From Roseobacter sp. (lineage in GTDB: Bacteria > Pseudomonadota > Alphaproteobacteria > Rhodobacterales > Rhodobacteraceae), in assembly GCA_024636475.1 (NCBI GenBank), contig JAGXHA010000007.1:1-64000 (forward strand): a stretch of 64,000 bases of DNA. Reading direction: 5' to 3'. Positions 28,021-37,011 of the stretch are shown one piece after another; the first letter of the stretch is position 1; every line of letters begins with the position of its first letter. The translations under genes and the position numbers were made by a program. The notes beneath the pieces were generated by a model. It had not been told where the DNA came from. It saw nothing but the letters and a program-made list of their open reading frames with translations, and made no database searches.

Positions 28021-29598
28021 CTAGGCCTCCATCGGCGGGGTTTGCGCCTCGGTTATTCCGGCCATCATCAGGCCAAGCTCTTTTTCATCCGTTGCCGACG
28101 CATCCCGCGTGCCCATGACCTGACCGTCGAACATCACCGCGACGCGGTCACTTAGTGCAAGGATTTCCTCCAACTCGACCGAGACGAGCAAGATCGCCTT
28201 GCCCTGATCGCGCAGGGCGACGATCTGCTGGTGAATGAATTCAATCGCGCCGATATCCACACCACGGGTCGGCTGGCCGATCAGCAGCAGATCTGGGTTC
28301 CGCTCGATCTCGCGGGCAAGTACGAGCTTTTGCTGGTTACCGCCCGAAAAACTCTTGGCCGCAAGTTTCGGATTTGGGGGGCGCACATCGAAACGTTCCA
28401 TCTTTTCGACTGTGTCTGCCTTGATTGCTGCGTTGTTCATCAAGATGCCACTGCGATAGGCAGGGTCTTTGTGATACCCAAAGGCGGTGTTTTCCCAAGC
28501 ATGGTAATCCATGATCAGACCTTCGCGCTGCCGGTCTTCCGGGACATGCGCGATGCCATGCTTGCGCCGCGACTGGCCGTCGGAATGTTTGCCCGTGAGG
28601 TCAAGTTCCTGCCCGTTCACACGCACCGAGCCGGTACCGATCCGATATCCACCAAGCACCTCAAGCAGTTCTGACTGACCATTTCCGGCCACGCCCGCAA
28701 CGCCTAGGATTTCACCGGCGCGCACTTGCAGATCAATACCGCGCAGACGCTCAACACCTTTGTCATCGACAACGCGCAGCCCCTTGATATCAAGGATCAC
28801 CTCGCCGGGCTTTGCGATGTCCTTGTCGACGCGCAGCAAGACCTTACGCCCGACCATCAGCTCCGCCAGTTGGGCGGGCGAGGTCTCGGATGTTTTGACA
28901 GTCGCGGTCATCTCGCCCCGCCGCATGACGGAAACGGTATCGGTCGTCTCCATGATCTCACGTAGTTTGTGGGTGATCAGGATGATGGTTTTGCCTTCGG
29001 ATTTCAGCCGTCCCAGAATACGGAACAACTGATCGGCCTCGGCCGGGGTCAACACGCCTGTCGGCTCGTCCAGGATCAGAATATCAGCTTGGCGGTACAG
29101 CGCCTTCAGGATCTCGACACGCTGCTGCATGCCAACGCCAATATCCTGAATCAGCGCATCAGGATCGACCCTGAGGCCATAATCATCAGCCAGTTTCAGC
29201 AAGCTTTTGCGCGCCTTGGACAGTGACGGTTTCAAGAGCCCGCCGTCTTCGGCACCCAGAATGATGTTTTCGAGTACCGTGAAATTTTCGACCAGTTTGA
29301 AATGCTGGAAGACCATCCCGATCCCGGCGGCAATTGCGGCTTGGCTGTCGGGGATATCTGTTTTTTTCCCACTGATGAAAATCTCGCCCTTATCGGCTTT
29401 GTAAAAGCCGTAAAGGATGCTCATCAAGGTGGATTTGCCCGCGCCGTTTTCACCGATGATCCCATGGATCGTGCCAGGCATGACGCGGATGGAAATGTCT
29501 TTGTTAGCCTGAACCGGACCGAAGGCCTTTGAAATGCCCTTCAGCTCAATCGCTGGAGCGGCAGTTGCCTGCCGCTCCATTTCATGCGTTTCCGTCAC
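28021..29598 (-). CDS. Double ABC ATPase of the nucleoside importer
   Basis: A 525-residue protein with two fused ATPase domains. The first has Walker A GENGAGKST (residues 49-57) and Walker B ILILDEPTGVLTP. The second has a degenerate Walker A region GVAGNGQSE and the signature FSGGNQQK. This sugar/nucleoside layout powers import of BMP-delivered substrates. The frame opens with a GTG at 29598, two bases after the binding-protein stop; an ATG six codons downstream (29580) is an alternative start, and neither has a clear ribosome binding site. Confidence 0.9.
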   Translation of the reverse strand: MTETHEMERQATAAPAIELKGISKAFGPVQANKDISIRVMPGTIHGIIGENGAGKSTLMSILYGFYKADKGEIFISGKKTDIPDSQAAIAAGIGMVFQHFKLVENFTVLENIILGAEDGGLLKPSLSKARKSLLKLADDYGLRVDPDALIQDIGVGMQQRVEILKALYRQADILILDEPTGVLTPAEADQLFRILGRLKSEGKTIILITHKLREIMETTDTVSVMRRGEMTATVKTSETSPAQLAELMVGRKVLLRVDKDIAKPGEVILDIKGLRVVDDKGVERLRGIDLQVRAGEILGVAGVAGNGQSELLEVLGGYRIGTGSVRVNGQELDLTGKHSDGQSRRKHGIAHVPEDRQREGLIMDYHAWENTAFGYHKDPAYRSGILMNNAAIKADTVEKMERFDVRPPNPKLAAKSFSGGNQQKLVLAREIERNPDLLLIGQPTRGVDIGAIEFIHQQIVALRDQGKAILLVSVELEEILALSDRVAVMFDGQVMGTRDASATDEKELGLMMAGITEAQTPPMEA

Positions 29599-29600
29599 GA

Positions 29601-30596
29601 TCAGAAGCTCAAGGAAGGGCAGCTGTCGTTGGACATGTAGTCATGGACCATCAAAGTGCCGTCGGCGATTTGTGCCGATGCTTCTTCGACAACGGCCTGC
29701 ATGTCCGCCGATACGAGGTCTCTGTTGAACTCATCTATGGAATAGCCAACGCCTGCATTGGCGATACCCATCACGTTAAAGCCTTTTTCCATGCCGGGGC
29801 CGTCTTTCATCGCGTCATAGACGGCGTTATCGACGCGCTTGAGCATGGAGGTAAGGACTTTGCCCGGGTGCATGTAGTTTTGGTTGCTGTCCACGCCGAT
29901 CGACAAAATGCCTTCGTCAGCAGCGGTTTGCAGAACGCCAACACCTGTACCACCCGCAGCAGCATAAACGACGTCAGCGCCTTGGCTGATCTGCGCTTTG
30001 GTCAGCTCGGAGCCCTTGACCGGGTCGTTCCAGGCAGCGGGTGTCGTGCCGGTCATGTTGGCAATTACAGTCGCGTCAGGATTGATGGCCATGACGCCTT
30101 GGGCATAACCGCATGCGAATTTACGGATCAAAGGGATGTCCATGCCACCGATGAAACCGACTGTGTCGGTTTCAGACGCCATCGCGGCCATCATACCGAC
30201 AAGGTAGGATCCTTCATGTTCGTTGAACACGACGGAACGAACGTTTGGCGCATCTACGACCATGTCGATGATGACGAAATCGGTTTCAGGATAATCACCC
30301 GCGACCTGACCAAGCGCGTCACCAAAAGCAAAACCTGTCATGATGATCGGGTTAGACCCGGCTTCTGCAAAGCGGCGGAGCGCCTGCTCGCGTTGTGCTT
30401 CGGACTGCAACTCGATCTCGCGGAAGGTCTCGCCGGTTTCTTCGGCCCAACGCTGCGCGCCAGTGAAGGCTGCTTCGTTGAAGGATTTGTCGAACTTGCC
30501 GCCAAGATCAAAGATCAGGGCAGGCTCGGCCAGTGCTGCACCAGCACCAAGCGCCGTGACGGCGGCGGCACCAAGAAATTTAGTCATAAGGGTCAT
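29601..30596 (-). CDS. BMP family substrate-binding protein
   Basis: A 331-residue periplasmic binding protein with a Sec signal (cut after GAALA, residue 23). The mature start is PALIFDLGGKFDKSFNEAAF, followed by GFAFGDALG, VGFIGGMDIPLIRKFACGY and VVYAAAGGTGVGVL, the pattern of Bmp/PnrA basic membrane proteins that bind nucleosides. It lacks a lipobox, usual in Gram-negative members. GGAG precedes the ATG at 30596. First gene of the importer operon. Co-occurrence with deoD in the window fits nucleoside salvage but is not proof of linkage. Confidence 0.9.
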   Translation of the reverse strand: MTLMTKFLGAAAVTALGAGAALAEPALIFDLGGKFDKSFNEAAFTGAQRWAEETGETFREIELQSEAQREQALRRFAEAGSNPIIMTGFAFGDALGQVAGDYPETDFVIIDMVVDAPNVRSVVFNEHEGSYLVGMMAAMASETDTVGFIGGMDIPLIRKFACGYAQGVMAINPDATVIANMTGTTPAAWNDPVKGSELTKAQISQGADVVYAAAGGTGVGVLQTAADEGILSIGVDSNQNYMHPGKVLTSMLKRVDNAVYDAMKDGPGMEKGFNVMGIANAGVGYSIDEFNRDLVSADMQAVVEEASAQIADGTLMVHDYMSNDSCPSLSF

Positions 30597-30706
30597 GGAG
30601 GGTCTCCCAGGTTTTGTTGTGTTGGGGTCTGGCGCAAAGCCAATACCCGGTCGCGGGTCTGCGCCCTGCGATCAGTGATACGATACTGCGTAGCCGGCGG
30701 GCGGGG

Positions 30707-31153
30707 TCAACCGGATTCTATGTTTTTGGCTGTGGAAAGTGCCGGTTGACCATGCGTTAGATCAATAGACAGGATCAAAGCATCGACAGCGGCTGCATCT
30801 TGACGCCGATAATAGCCGCGCCGGGTCGCTGTGATCTGAAAGCCGATGCAGGTATAAAGGTGGAATGCGGCGGCGTTGTCGGCCGCGACTTCTAGAAAGG
30901 CTTGATCCATGTCGCCAGCCAGCCATCTGTTCAGCAAGCGTCGGCCGATGCCTTGGTTTTGATGCTTGGGATCGACGGCAAGCGTCAGCAATTCAGCCTC
31001 GCCTGCGATCAGGCGCGTCAGGGCAAAACCGCCCCTTTCAGATATCACCGTGACAAGCGGTGAAGAGAGTAGCTCTTTGAATTCCTGCGCGCTCCAACTG
31101 CGATCCTGTTGAAACGCTGCTGCGTGGATCTGGGCCAGATGCTCTGGCGTCAT
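30707..31153 (-). CDS. rimI: Ribosomal-protein-alanine N-acetyltransferase
   Basis: A 148-residue GNAT. The acetyl-CoA binding motif lies in LAVDPKHQNQGIGRRLLNR (Q/R-x2-G-x-G/A), and FLEVAADNAAAFHLYTCIGF is the RimI-type segment that places Glu and Tyr at the active site. RimI acetylates the N-terminus of ribosomal protein S18. The ATG overlaps the tsaB stop by four bases; this rimI-tsaB pairing is widespread and supports both assignments. Confidence 0.88.
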   Translation of the reverse strand: MTPEHLAQIHAAAFQQDRSWSAQEFKELLSSPLVTVISERGGFALTRLIAGEAELLTLAVDPKHQNQGIGRRLLNRWLAGDMDQAFLEVAADNAAAFHLYTCIGFQITATRRGYYRRQDAAAVDALILSIDLTHGQPALSTAKNIESG

Positions 31154-31806
31154 GGCAAAATGGGGGGCGGCGTATCGCGCGCAGGGGCTGCATCGGCGGG
31201 GCGAAGATACAAAGGGGCAGGCCGCGGGTTTTCAAGATGCAAGCGCTGCGCCGCTAGCCGTGCCGTGGCTTCGGCCACTGGCATTCGGGGTGCCCGGACG
31301 GACCCATTGCACAGTGCGGCGATCATTTCGGCCTGAAAGCCGATGCAGGTCGGATCATCGCGTGAGGGCACCATCGGCAGGTCGTCAAGCGTGCACATCA
31401 CCGGCACACGGTCATCCAGCGTGCCTATGACCTGAACGAACATCTTGTCTTGACGCGCGTCGATGCTGGCAATGACCAAGCCGTCTGTCCTAAAGGCCAA
31501 TGCTTCAAGCCGCGAGACACCAATGGCAGGAATGCCAAGACCCAATGCCAGCCCGCGTGCCGCAGAGACAGAAATCCGAATGCCGGTAAAGTTGCCCGGA
31601 CCAATACCAACGCCAATCGCGTTCAGATCGGCATAGGTCTTGCCGGCTTTTTCCAACACCTCGGCACATAGCACGAGCAGCCGTTCACCTTGCCCCTTGG
31701 CCATCGGTTCTTCGACGCTTACCAGTATCTGGTCGCCCGACAACAAAGCGGCCGCACAATGTGCGGCCGATGTGTCAAATGCCAGTATGAGCGGCGTGTC
31801 AGGCAA
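31150..31806 (-). CDS. tsaB: tRNA threonylcarbamoyladenosine biosynthesis protein TsaB
   Basis: A 218-residue ASKHA-fold protein beginning PDTPLILAFDTSAAHCAAAL, with GVGIGPGNFTGIRISVSAARG, the TsaB hallmark. It is the non-catalytic partner of TsaD in the t6A37 modification of tRNA. The only suitable start is a TTG at 31806, with GAGG about nine bases upstream. It overlaps the end of the NifU-type gene by eight bases and is coupled to rimI by ATGA. Confidence 0.9.
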   Translation of the reverse strand: MPDTPLILAFDTSAAHCAAALLSGDQILVSVEEPMAKGQGERLLVLCAEVLEKAGKTYADLNAIGVGIGPGNFTGIRISVSAARGLALGLGIPAIGVSRLEALAFRTDGLVIASIDARQDKMFVQVIGTLDDRVPVMCTLDDLPMVPSRDDPTCIGFQAEMIAALCNGSVRAPRMPVAEATARLAAQRLHLENPRPAPLYLRPADAAPARDTPPPILP

Positions 31807-32359
31807 CCGGGCGCACCTCTGTCACCTCAGGGATGTAATGGCGCAGCAGGTTTTCGATGCCCATTTTCAGTGTCAATGTGGACGAAGGGCAGCCTGCACA
31901 AGCACCTTGCATATGCAGATAGACGACACCGCGCTCGAACCCGTGGAAAGTGATGTCACCGCCATCTTGGGCTACTGCAGGGCGCACACGGCTGTCGAGC
32001 AGTTCCTTGATCTGGCCAACGATAACACCGTCTTCGCCGGTGTGTTCAGCATGGCCGGAGGTGGGCTTGTGATCGCTATCCATGACGGATTGACCGGATT
32101 GGAAATGCTCCATGATGGCACCCAAAAGAGCAGGCTTAAGATGATCCCATTCGATTGCGTCTGCCTTGGTCACGGTAACGAAGTCAGTCCCAAAGAACAC
32201 GCCCGTTACGCCATCTACCGCAAACAGCCGCGTCGCCAGTGGCGATACGCTGGCAGCTTCGGGCGCTGGAAAATCTGCGGTGCCCGTCTCCAGCACCGTC
32301 TGTCCGGGCAGAAATTTCAGCGTGGCGGGGTTTGGCGTGGATTCGGTCTGGATAAACAT
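31799..32359 (-). CDS. NifU-type iron-sulfur scaffold (Nfu)
   Basis: A 186-residue protein with an N-terminal Nfu_N domain (MFIQTESTPNPATLKFLPG onward) and a C-terminal NifU domain with the cluster-binding C-x2-C in GACAGCPSSTLTLKMG. Such proteins carry [4Fe-4S] clusters to target enzymes. In this window rimO and sdhB would be clients of that pathway. First gene of the nfu-tsaB-rimI operon. Confidence 0.93.
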   Translation of the reverse strand: MFIQTESTPNPATLKFLPGQTVLETGTADFPAPEAASVSPLATRLFAVDGVTGVFFGTDFVTVTKADAIEWDHLKPALLGAIMEHFQSGQSVMDSDHKPTSGHAEHTGEDGVIVGQIKELLDSRVRPAVAQDGGDITFHGFERGVVYLHMQGACAGCPSSTLTLKMGIENLLRHYIPEVTEVRPVA

Positions 32360-32451
32360 GACATGTTCCTTTTAACGGTTAAGTTAGATATGCGGTCAGG
32401 CCGCCTGCAAGTCAAGGTTTGGAACGATTCTAAATTGGGCTGCGGGCCGGG

Positions 32452-32910
32452 CTACGTGATCGCCTCGAGCCGTTCTTTGCTAAGGTCGCCCGGTACGATC
32501 GTGATCGGAATGGGCAAAGACCCTGCATTGCGCGAAAGCTGGGTGACCAGTGGGCCGGGGCCTGTCTTTTTGTCTGTTCCCGCCCCCAGCACCAACACGC
32601 CGACCTCGGGATCTTCGGCCAGTTGCGCGATAATTTCATCGACAACGTCACCTTCGCGGATCACCAGTTCGGGGTCAACATTCAGCCGATCGCGCATCCA
32701 CTTGGCGAAAACCTCGAAATGCACTTCAATGCGTTCGCGGGCTTCGTCGCGCATCACTTCTGCCACACCGATCCAATGGTTGAACTCGTCTGGTGGGATG
32801 ACTGATAGGACAACGACACCGGCACCCGAATTGGAGGCCCGCATCGCAGCAAACCGCATTGCGTTCAGGCATTCGCGGCTGTCGTCAAGCACTACCATAA
32901 ATTTACGCAT
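32452..32910 (-). CDS. Universal stress protein
   Basis: A 152-residue UspA-fold protein beginning MRKFMVVLDDSRECLNAMRF, with GVVVLSVI as a core strand and the nucleotide-binding pattern VLVLGAGTDKKTGPGPLVTQ near the C-terminus. The phosphate-binding G-x2-G-x9-G-S/T signature is only approximate, so ATP binding is uncertain. The start is the ATG at 32910 with GGAGA seven bases upstream; the upstream extension of the frame lacks family support. Confidence 0.88.
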   Translation of the reverse strand: MRKFMVVLDDSRECLNAMRFAAMRASNSGAGVVVLSVIPPDEFNHWIGVAEVMRDEARERIEVHFEVFAKWMRDRLNVDPELVIREGDVVDEIIAQLAEDPEVGVLVLGAGTDKKTGPGPLVTQLSRNAGSLPIPITIVPGDLSKERLEAIT

Positions 32911-32994
32911 CGTCTTCTCCGATTGGCCGATAGCGGCACTCGATATGATGCCGATGGAATAGGCTGCTGGCAATTGCGATTTTGCGCGGGCAGG

Positions 32995-33861
32995 CTAGGT
33001 GCGCTCTGACGCGGCCCAATCCCAATACATCTCGCGCGCGCGGCGGGTGATCGGGCCGATCTGGTATTGCGTGTGATCAAATGCTTTGACGGGCGTGACC
33101 TTCATCATATTGCCCGAAAGAAAGATTTCATCCGCGTCATGGAAATCTTCAAAGCTGAGCACAGTCTCGTGCACTTTGATCCCGTCCGCGCGCATGTTGG
33201 CCATGTGCCGCGCGCGGGTGATGCCCGCCAGAAAGGTGCCGTTTGGGATGGGCGTAAACACTTCGCCGTCTTTGGCCATAAACACGTTGGCAGAAGCGGA
33301 TTCGGCGACATTGCCCATCGCGTCCGCAACCAAGGCGTTGCCGAAACCCTTGGAACGCGCCTCGACCATCATTCTCGCATTGTTGGGATAAAGACAGCCC
33401 GCTTTGGCGTTCACCACGTTGTCTTCCAGAACAGGGCGGCGAAAGCGGGTGCGGGTCAGCGTCGTTGCCGCCTCGGGCGGGGCCATGGGGATCTGTTCTA
33501 GGCTGATCGCAAATCCGGTTGCGTCCTTTAAAGGAACAATGCCCAGTTCATCCCCTGCAAGCGCCCAATACATCGGGCGGATATAGATGGCGTCACTTCG
33601 ATCATATCCCTTTAATCCCTCGCGCACCATTTCGACCATCTCGTCGGCCTCGACCGTGGGCGTGATCATTAATGCCTTGGCCGATCGGTTGATTCGTGCG
33701 CAGTGCGCCTCAAGATCGGGGGTAAGCCCGTCGACCATGCGCGCCCCGTCAAAGACGGTTGTGCCCAGCCAAGCGCCGTGATCTGCGGCCTTGATCACGG
33801 ACACATCGCCCTCATGCCAAGCACCCTCATAATAGGTTTTGATCTTCGTACCGGTGGCCAT
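32995..33861 (-). CDS. Class IV aminotransferase, branched-chain type
   Basis: A 288-residue PLP enzyme of fold type IV. The PLP lysine is in NVVNAKAGCLYPNN, with GDELGIVPL and NVAESASANVFM also typical. It is annotated by resemblance to branched-chain amino-acid aminotransferases (IlvE), which interconvert 2-oxo acids and Val, Leu or Ile. D-amino-acid aminotransferase and aminodeoxychorismate lyase share the fold; the 288-residue length and N-terminal YYEGAWHEGDVSVIKAADHG favour the branched-chain group. The ATG at 33861 is preferred over the GTG one codon upstream. Confidence 0.8.
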   Translation of the reverse strand: MATGTKIKTYYEGAWHEGDVSVIKAADHGAWLGTTVFDGARMVDGLTPDLEAHCARINRSAKALMITPTVEADEMVEMVREGLKGYDRSDAIYIRPMYWALAGDELGIVPLKDATGFAISLEQIPMAPPEAATTLTRTRFRRPVLEDNVVNAKAGCLYPNNARMMVEARSKGFGNALVADAMGNVAESASANVFMAKDGEVFTPIPNGTFLAGITRARHMANMRADGIKVHETVLSFEDFHDADEIFLSGNMMKVTPVKAFDHTQYQIGPITRRAREMYWDWAASERT

Positions 33862-33876
33862 CACGTATTCCTTTGG

Positions 33877-34143
33877 TCAGCTTTTGGGGCTGGTGCGGTA
33901 TATGCCCTCGGGCAGGTTCAGCGCAATTGTAAGATCGCGCAGCTGCTCGGGGGACATGCTGATTTTGCTGACCGTATTGGTCCTGGGATCCCATTGCTCG
34001 AATGTCACAACACTGGCAAAAGCCTGCACGGTTACATCTTCGCGTAAGGGTGATTTGCCTTCGTCGACCAAGGTGATCACACTGGAATCGAATTCGTGTT
34101 CAATCGTAAACATAAAGCGCACAGTATTCTTTCGGCGGATCAT
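33877..34143 (-). CDS. Conserved hypothetical protein, 88 residues
   Basis: A cytosolic protein starting MIRRKNTVRFMFTIEHEFDS, followed by SVITLVDEGKSPLREDVTV and FEQWDPRTNTVSKISMSPEQ. It reads like a compact alpha/beta domain, and similar short proteins are recalled from Roseobacter genomes, without function. Starts at 34143 or at the internal Met (34113) are both plausible. It lies 15 bases upstream of the aminotransferase and probably shares its transcript. Confidence 0.6.
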   Translation of the reverse strand: MIRRKNTVRFMFTIEHEFDSSVITLVDEGKSPLREDVTVQAFASVVTFEQWDPRTNTVSKISMSPEQLRDLTIALNLPEGIYRTSPKS

Positions 34144-34247
34144 TGCAAGGGCATGCCCGCGCTGTCTGTTCAAAGCTGACTGGTCGGGTTAAACGTTTCC
34201 GCAATTCTGTCGTCGTGCAAGTTTATATTATAAGGAAACGCTCTGAT

Positions 34248-34955
34248 ATGGTTAAGTTTTTTGTCCTGATGGCAAGTGTGGCACTGGTTGCCGCATGCGA
34301 GCCGATGGTCGCGACGAGCCCTATTTCACAGCCCGCATCGCAGTCTCAACAAGCTCGTGTTTCACAGACCCAAGCAGAGCGCAGCTTTTTGAGTGTTGTG
34401 AGAACAGTCGAACCGGTGGCAGAGCGCGAATGCCGCAATCGGACATCCGGCATAAATTGCGATTTCAATATTGTGGTGGATGACCGCCCAGATCAGCCTG
34501 CCAATGCCTATCAAACCGAAGATCGCGCTGGCCGTCCGGTGATTGCATTTACGCTCGCGTTAATCGCCGATGCGCGGAACGAAGACGAACTTGCCTTCGT
34601 TTTGGGCCACGAGGCGGCGCATCACATTGCAGGACACATTGCGCGCCAGCAGCAAAATGCCGTTGCTGGGGCTGTGATTTTTGCTGGATTGGCGTCTCTA
34701 AGCGGTGGGGATGCTTCGGCAGTCGAGACTGCCCAGCGATTGGGCGCGCAGGTTGGTGCGCGGACCTATTCCAAAGATTTCGAGCTTGAGGCGGATGCGC
34801 TCGGCACCGTGATCACTTTGCGTGCCGGCTATAACCCGTTGCGCGGTGCCGAGTTCTTTACGCGTATTCCTGATCCGGGTGACAAATTTCTGGGCACACA
34901 CCCGCCCAATGCGTCACGTCTGGATGTTGTGCGCAAAACCGCAGCCGGTCTGTAA
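34248..34955 (+). CDS. M48 family metalloprotease lipoprotein
   Basis: A 235-residue protein with a lipoprotein signal (lipobox VAAC, Cys17) and the M48 zinc site HEAAHH (H-E-x2-H) followed by the third ligand region FELEADALG. The LoiP/BepA-like layout suggests an outer-membrane-associated periplasmic protease involved in quality control. The C-terminal THPPNASRLDVVRK is typical of the group. The start is the ATG at 34248 with AAGGA upstream. YigZ follows six bases after the stop. Confidence 0.88.
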   Translation: MVKFFVLMASVALVAACEPMVATSPISQPASQSQQARVSQTQAERSFLSVVRTVEPVAERECRNRTSGINCDFNIVVDDRPDQPANAYQTEDRAGRPVIAFTLALIADARNEDELAFVLGHEAAHHIAGHIARQQQNAVAGAVIFAGLASLSGGDASAVETAQRLGAQVGARTYSKDFELEADALGTVITLRAGYNPLRGAEFFTRIPDPGDKFLGTHPPNASRLDVVRKTAAGL

Positions 34956-34960
34956 TCGCT

Positions 34961-35320
34961 TTGCGCCAATTGGGGCAAATCCTGACGGACAAGGGGTCGA
35001 AATACGCTGTATCTGGATGCGTCGCCAAAGATCGCGCCTCGGTGGATGCCGCTTTAAAACAGCTCAAGCGCGATAAATCCTACGGAAAAGCGACCCATAA
35101 TACGTGGGCGGTCTTGCTCCCAGAGGCGGGGCCGCTCAAGGGCGATGATGGGGAAGCGGGCGCAGGCATGGTCATCATCCGTATGCTTGAGCGCGAAGAG
35201 TTGTATGATCACCTGATTGTCGTGACGCGCTGGTACGGTGGGAAACACTTGGGCGGCGACCGTTTTCGTCACGTTCAAACCTGTGTGCTCGCCTATCTGG
35301 ATAGCTTGGTTAAAGGCTAA
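34961..35320 (+). CDS. YigZ/IMPACT family protein
   Basis: A 119-residue protein with the UPF0029/IMPACT N-terminal fold: YGKATHNTWAVLL, then DDGEAGAGMVIIRML, and VVTRWYGGKHLGGDRFRHV. The typical C-terminal extension of YigZ is absent, so it is the short form. The start is a TTG at 34961, five bases after the M48 stop. The role is unclear; IMPACT proteins are linked to translation control. Its last 11 bases overlap the convergent hemolysin-III gene. Confidence 0.8.
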   Translation: MRQLGQILTDKGSKYAVSGCVAKDRASVDAALKQLKRDKSYGKATHNTWAVLLPEAGPLKGDDGEAGAGMVIIRMLEREELYDHLIVVTRWYGGKHLGGDRFRHVQTCVLAYLDSLVKG

Positions 35321-35930
35321 GGGCGATCGCTGCAAAAAAACAGATTGACGCAGCAAGAACAAAGACATGCCAGATCGCATTTTGATATCGCATGCCACGA
35401 TGGGCATAGACGATCGTCCCGGCAGAGTAGGTAAGTCCGCCAACGCCGATCAAGATGAGTGCAGCGGTTGGAAGTTGATGCCACATCGGCCAGATCAGCA
35501 AAACCGACAGCCATCCCATCGCCAGATAAAGCGCCAAAGACGCCCGTGAGTCCGTGCTCCAGAACCACATCTTTGCGATGGCACCCATCACCGCAAGCAC
35601 CCAGACAATGCCAAGTATACCGTAGGCGAACCCCGTTCCGATTGTGACGACCAAGGGGGTATATGTACCGGCAATCTTGAAATAAATCGCAGCGTGATCA
35701 AGGCGGCTCAGGAAAGGACGGCTTCGCTCAAACGGCATCAGATGATAAGTCGCGGAGACTGTCAGTGAAAACAGAAAACAGGTCGCGTAGATCACAAGTG
35801 CAGTTAAAGGCAGCTCCTGCCCGACTGCATGCATCATCAGAAGAATGCTTGCCGGAATGGCAAACCCCAGCCCAATGATGTGGACTGTCCCGTCTGCAAT
35901 CGTTTCTGAAGCACTGTACGGATAAGGCAT
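35310..35930 (-). CDS. Hemolysin III family membrane protein
   Basis: A 206-residue protein with seven membrane helices and the HlyIII/PAQR signature: FSLTVSATYHLMPFERSRPF with the Ser-x3-His motif, then LDHAAIYFKIAGTYTPL, and the C-terminal WHVFVLAAS. Members may be membrane hydrolases; the hemolysin name is historical. It appears to be a single-gene unit. Confidence 0.9.
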   Translation of the reverse strand: MPYPYSASETIADGTVHIIGLGFAIPASILLMMHAVGQELPLTALVIYATCFLFSLTVSATYHLMPFERSRPFLSRLDHAAIYFKIAGTYTPLVVTIGTGFAYGILGIVWVLAVMGAIAKMWFWSTDSRASLALYLAMGWLSVLLIWPMWHQLPTAALILIGVGGLTYSAGTIVYAHRGMRYQNAIWHVFVLAASICFFAAIALSL

Positions 35931-35999
35931 AAGATTACCTTAGCATAAACCAGTGTCATCTAGGTGAATGACTTGGCGTAAATCTAAAATCCGCGGCAT

Positions 36000-36380
36000 T
36001 TAGGCGGCGTTTTGGCGTTTTTGGCGTGCCAAATGCCACTGAAACAACAAAGGTGCTAAAACGTAATCATAGGTCAGGCAGGCTAATTTGTGCACGCCCG
36101 GCAGACTTACAATCTTGGCCAGCCAACGCATCTGTGGAATGTCTTTCCACAAGATGATGAACGCAGGGACGCCGGAATAAATTTCGCCATCCTTCCGCAC
36201 ATGAAGCCGCTTCGCCGCCTCGTCAGCATCCAGCCCCCAATCCTTCAGTTTCGCGCTATCCGCCAAATCATCATACTGGATCGCCAAAGCCTGCTTTTGG
36301 CTTAGCCGTTCGTAGTGGTTGATCTCGCGGCTGCAAACCGGACATGAGCCGTTGTATAAAACTTCAGTGTTTTGTGTCAT
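36000..36380 (-). CDS. DCC family thiol-disulfide oxidoreductase-like protein
   Basis: A 126-residue DUF393 protein with the thioredoxin-like N-terminal motif YNGSCPVCSREINHYERL (C-x2-C) and the middle DLADSAKLKDWGLDADEAA. The family name comes from the D-x-x-C-x2-C pattern. The redox partner is unknown. It sits alone between the hemolysin-III gene and the LexA-linked gene. Confidence 0.85.
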   Translation of the reverse strand: MTQNTEVLYNGSCPVCSREINHYERLSQKQALAIQYDDLADSAKLKDWGLDADEAAKRLHVRKDGEIYSGVPAFIILWKDIPQMRWLAKIVSLPGVHKLACLTYDYVLAPLLFQWHLARQKRQNAA

Positions 36381-36418
36381 GCGTCAAAGATAGTCCCCCA
36401 AAGCCGAGTTTCCAGCGG

Positions 36419-36784
36419 CTAGCGGGGCTTGTTTCCATCAATCCAACGCGACATCATTGTTCTGTCTTGAAAACACTCTCGCGGAATGTCGCGGCGTTTC
36501 AGCCGTGCGATACGCTCGGCAAATGCGACCTGCTTGGACGATGGATAATTGGCAAAGCGCCCTTCGATCGGCTTGGGCTTGTTCGTATCAATCCAAGACG
36601 ACAGGGCCGCACGATCCAACCCAAGCCCTTCGGGCAATTTCACCCCGATCTTGGCGGCCAGAAGCGAAGCATACTGCATCTGCTTTTCAGTCGCTGGTAA
36701 GACATGGCTTTCTTCGTGACGTGAAGCTGGCATCGCACCGTGGTCGGTGGAAAATATGCCGGGAAACTGTGGTTGATAGGACAT
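36419..36784 (-). CDS. Tandem-repeat protein under a predicted LexA operator
   Basis: A 121-residue protein without known catalytic motifs. Its core consists of two related about 38-residue units: ATEKQMQYASLLAAKIGVKL ending DRAALSSWIDTNKP, and SSKQVAFAERIARLKRR ending DRTMMSRWIDGNKP. Each unit looks helical and ends in S-x-WID-x-NK. Comparable modules are recalled from DNA-associated proteins of related bacteria, but no function is established. The first 30 residues look disordered. A triple GTTC-N7 site (36811-36836) lies 27-52 bases before the ATG, so SOS induction is predicted. Confidence 0.7.
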   Translation of the reverse strand: MSYQPQFPGIFSTDHGAMPASRHEESHVLPATEKQMQYASLLAAKIGVKLPEGLGLDRAALSSWIDTNKPKPIEGRFANYPSSKQVAFAERIARLKRRDIPRECFQDRTMMSRWIDGNKPR

Positions 36785-36810
36785 GAAAACACCCCCAATA
36801 TTCTTCTATG

Positions 36811-36836
36811 GAACATAAATAGAACATTAACGGAAC
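36811..36836 (-). promoter_or_regulatory. LexA (SOS) operator, three GTTC half-sites
   Basis: On the minus strand GTTC-N7-GTTC-N7-GTTC, seen on the plus strand as GAAC at 36811, 36822 and 36833, exactly 11 bases apart. GTTC-N7-GTTC is the established LexA site of Rhodobacter and other alphaproteobacteria. Three half-sites give two overlapping operators, placed where the promoter of the 36784-36419 gene should lie. The rest of the gap, 36837-37011, shows no gene. Confidence 0.8.
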
Positions 36837-37011
36837 ATTTGCAAGCCCTGGCAGAGATGCCCCGTCTCGTGATCTATATGTAGGGTTCTATTTCGGCTTC
36901 GCAACTAGATGGGCGAATTTTGGCCTACCTTGAGAATAAGAACATCCTTGCCACTGGCTGGCACTGCCGTGGGCGAAATCGAAGAGTCAGAAAAGTGTTT
37001 CGATGATGCCG

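Noticed and set aside
29529..30749. A 406-codon plus-strand frame across the BMP binding protein
   Set aside because: It mirrors the binding protein gene and lacks any recognisable motif.
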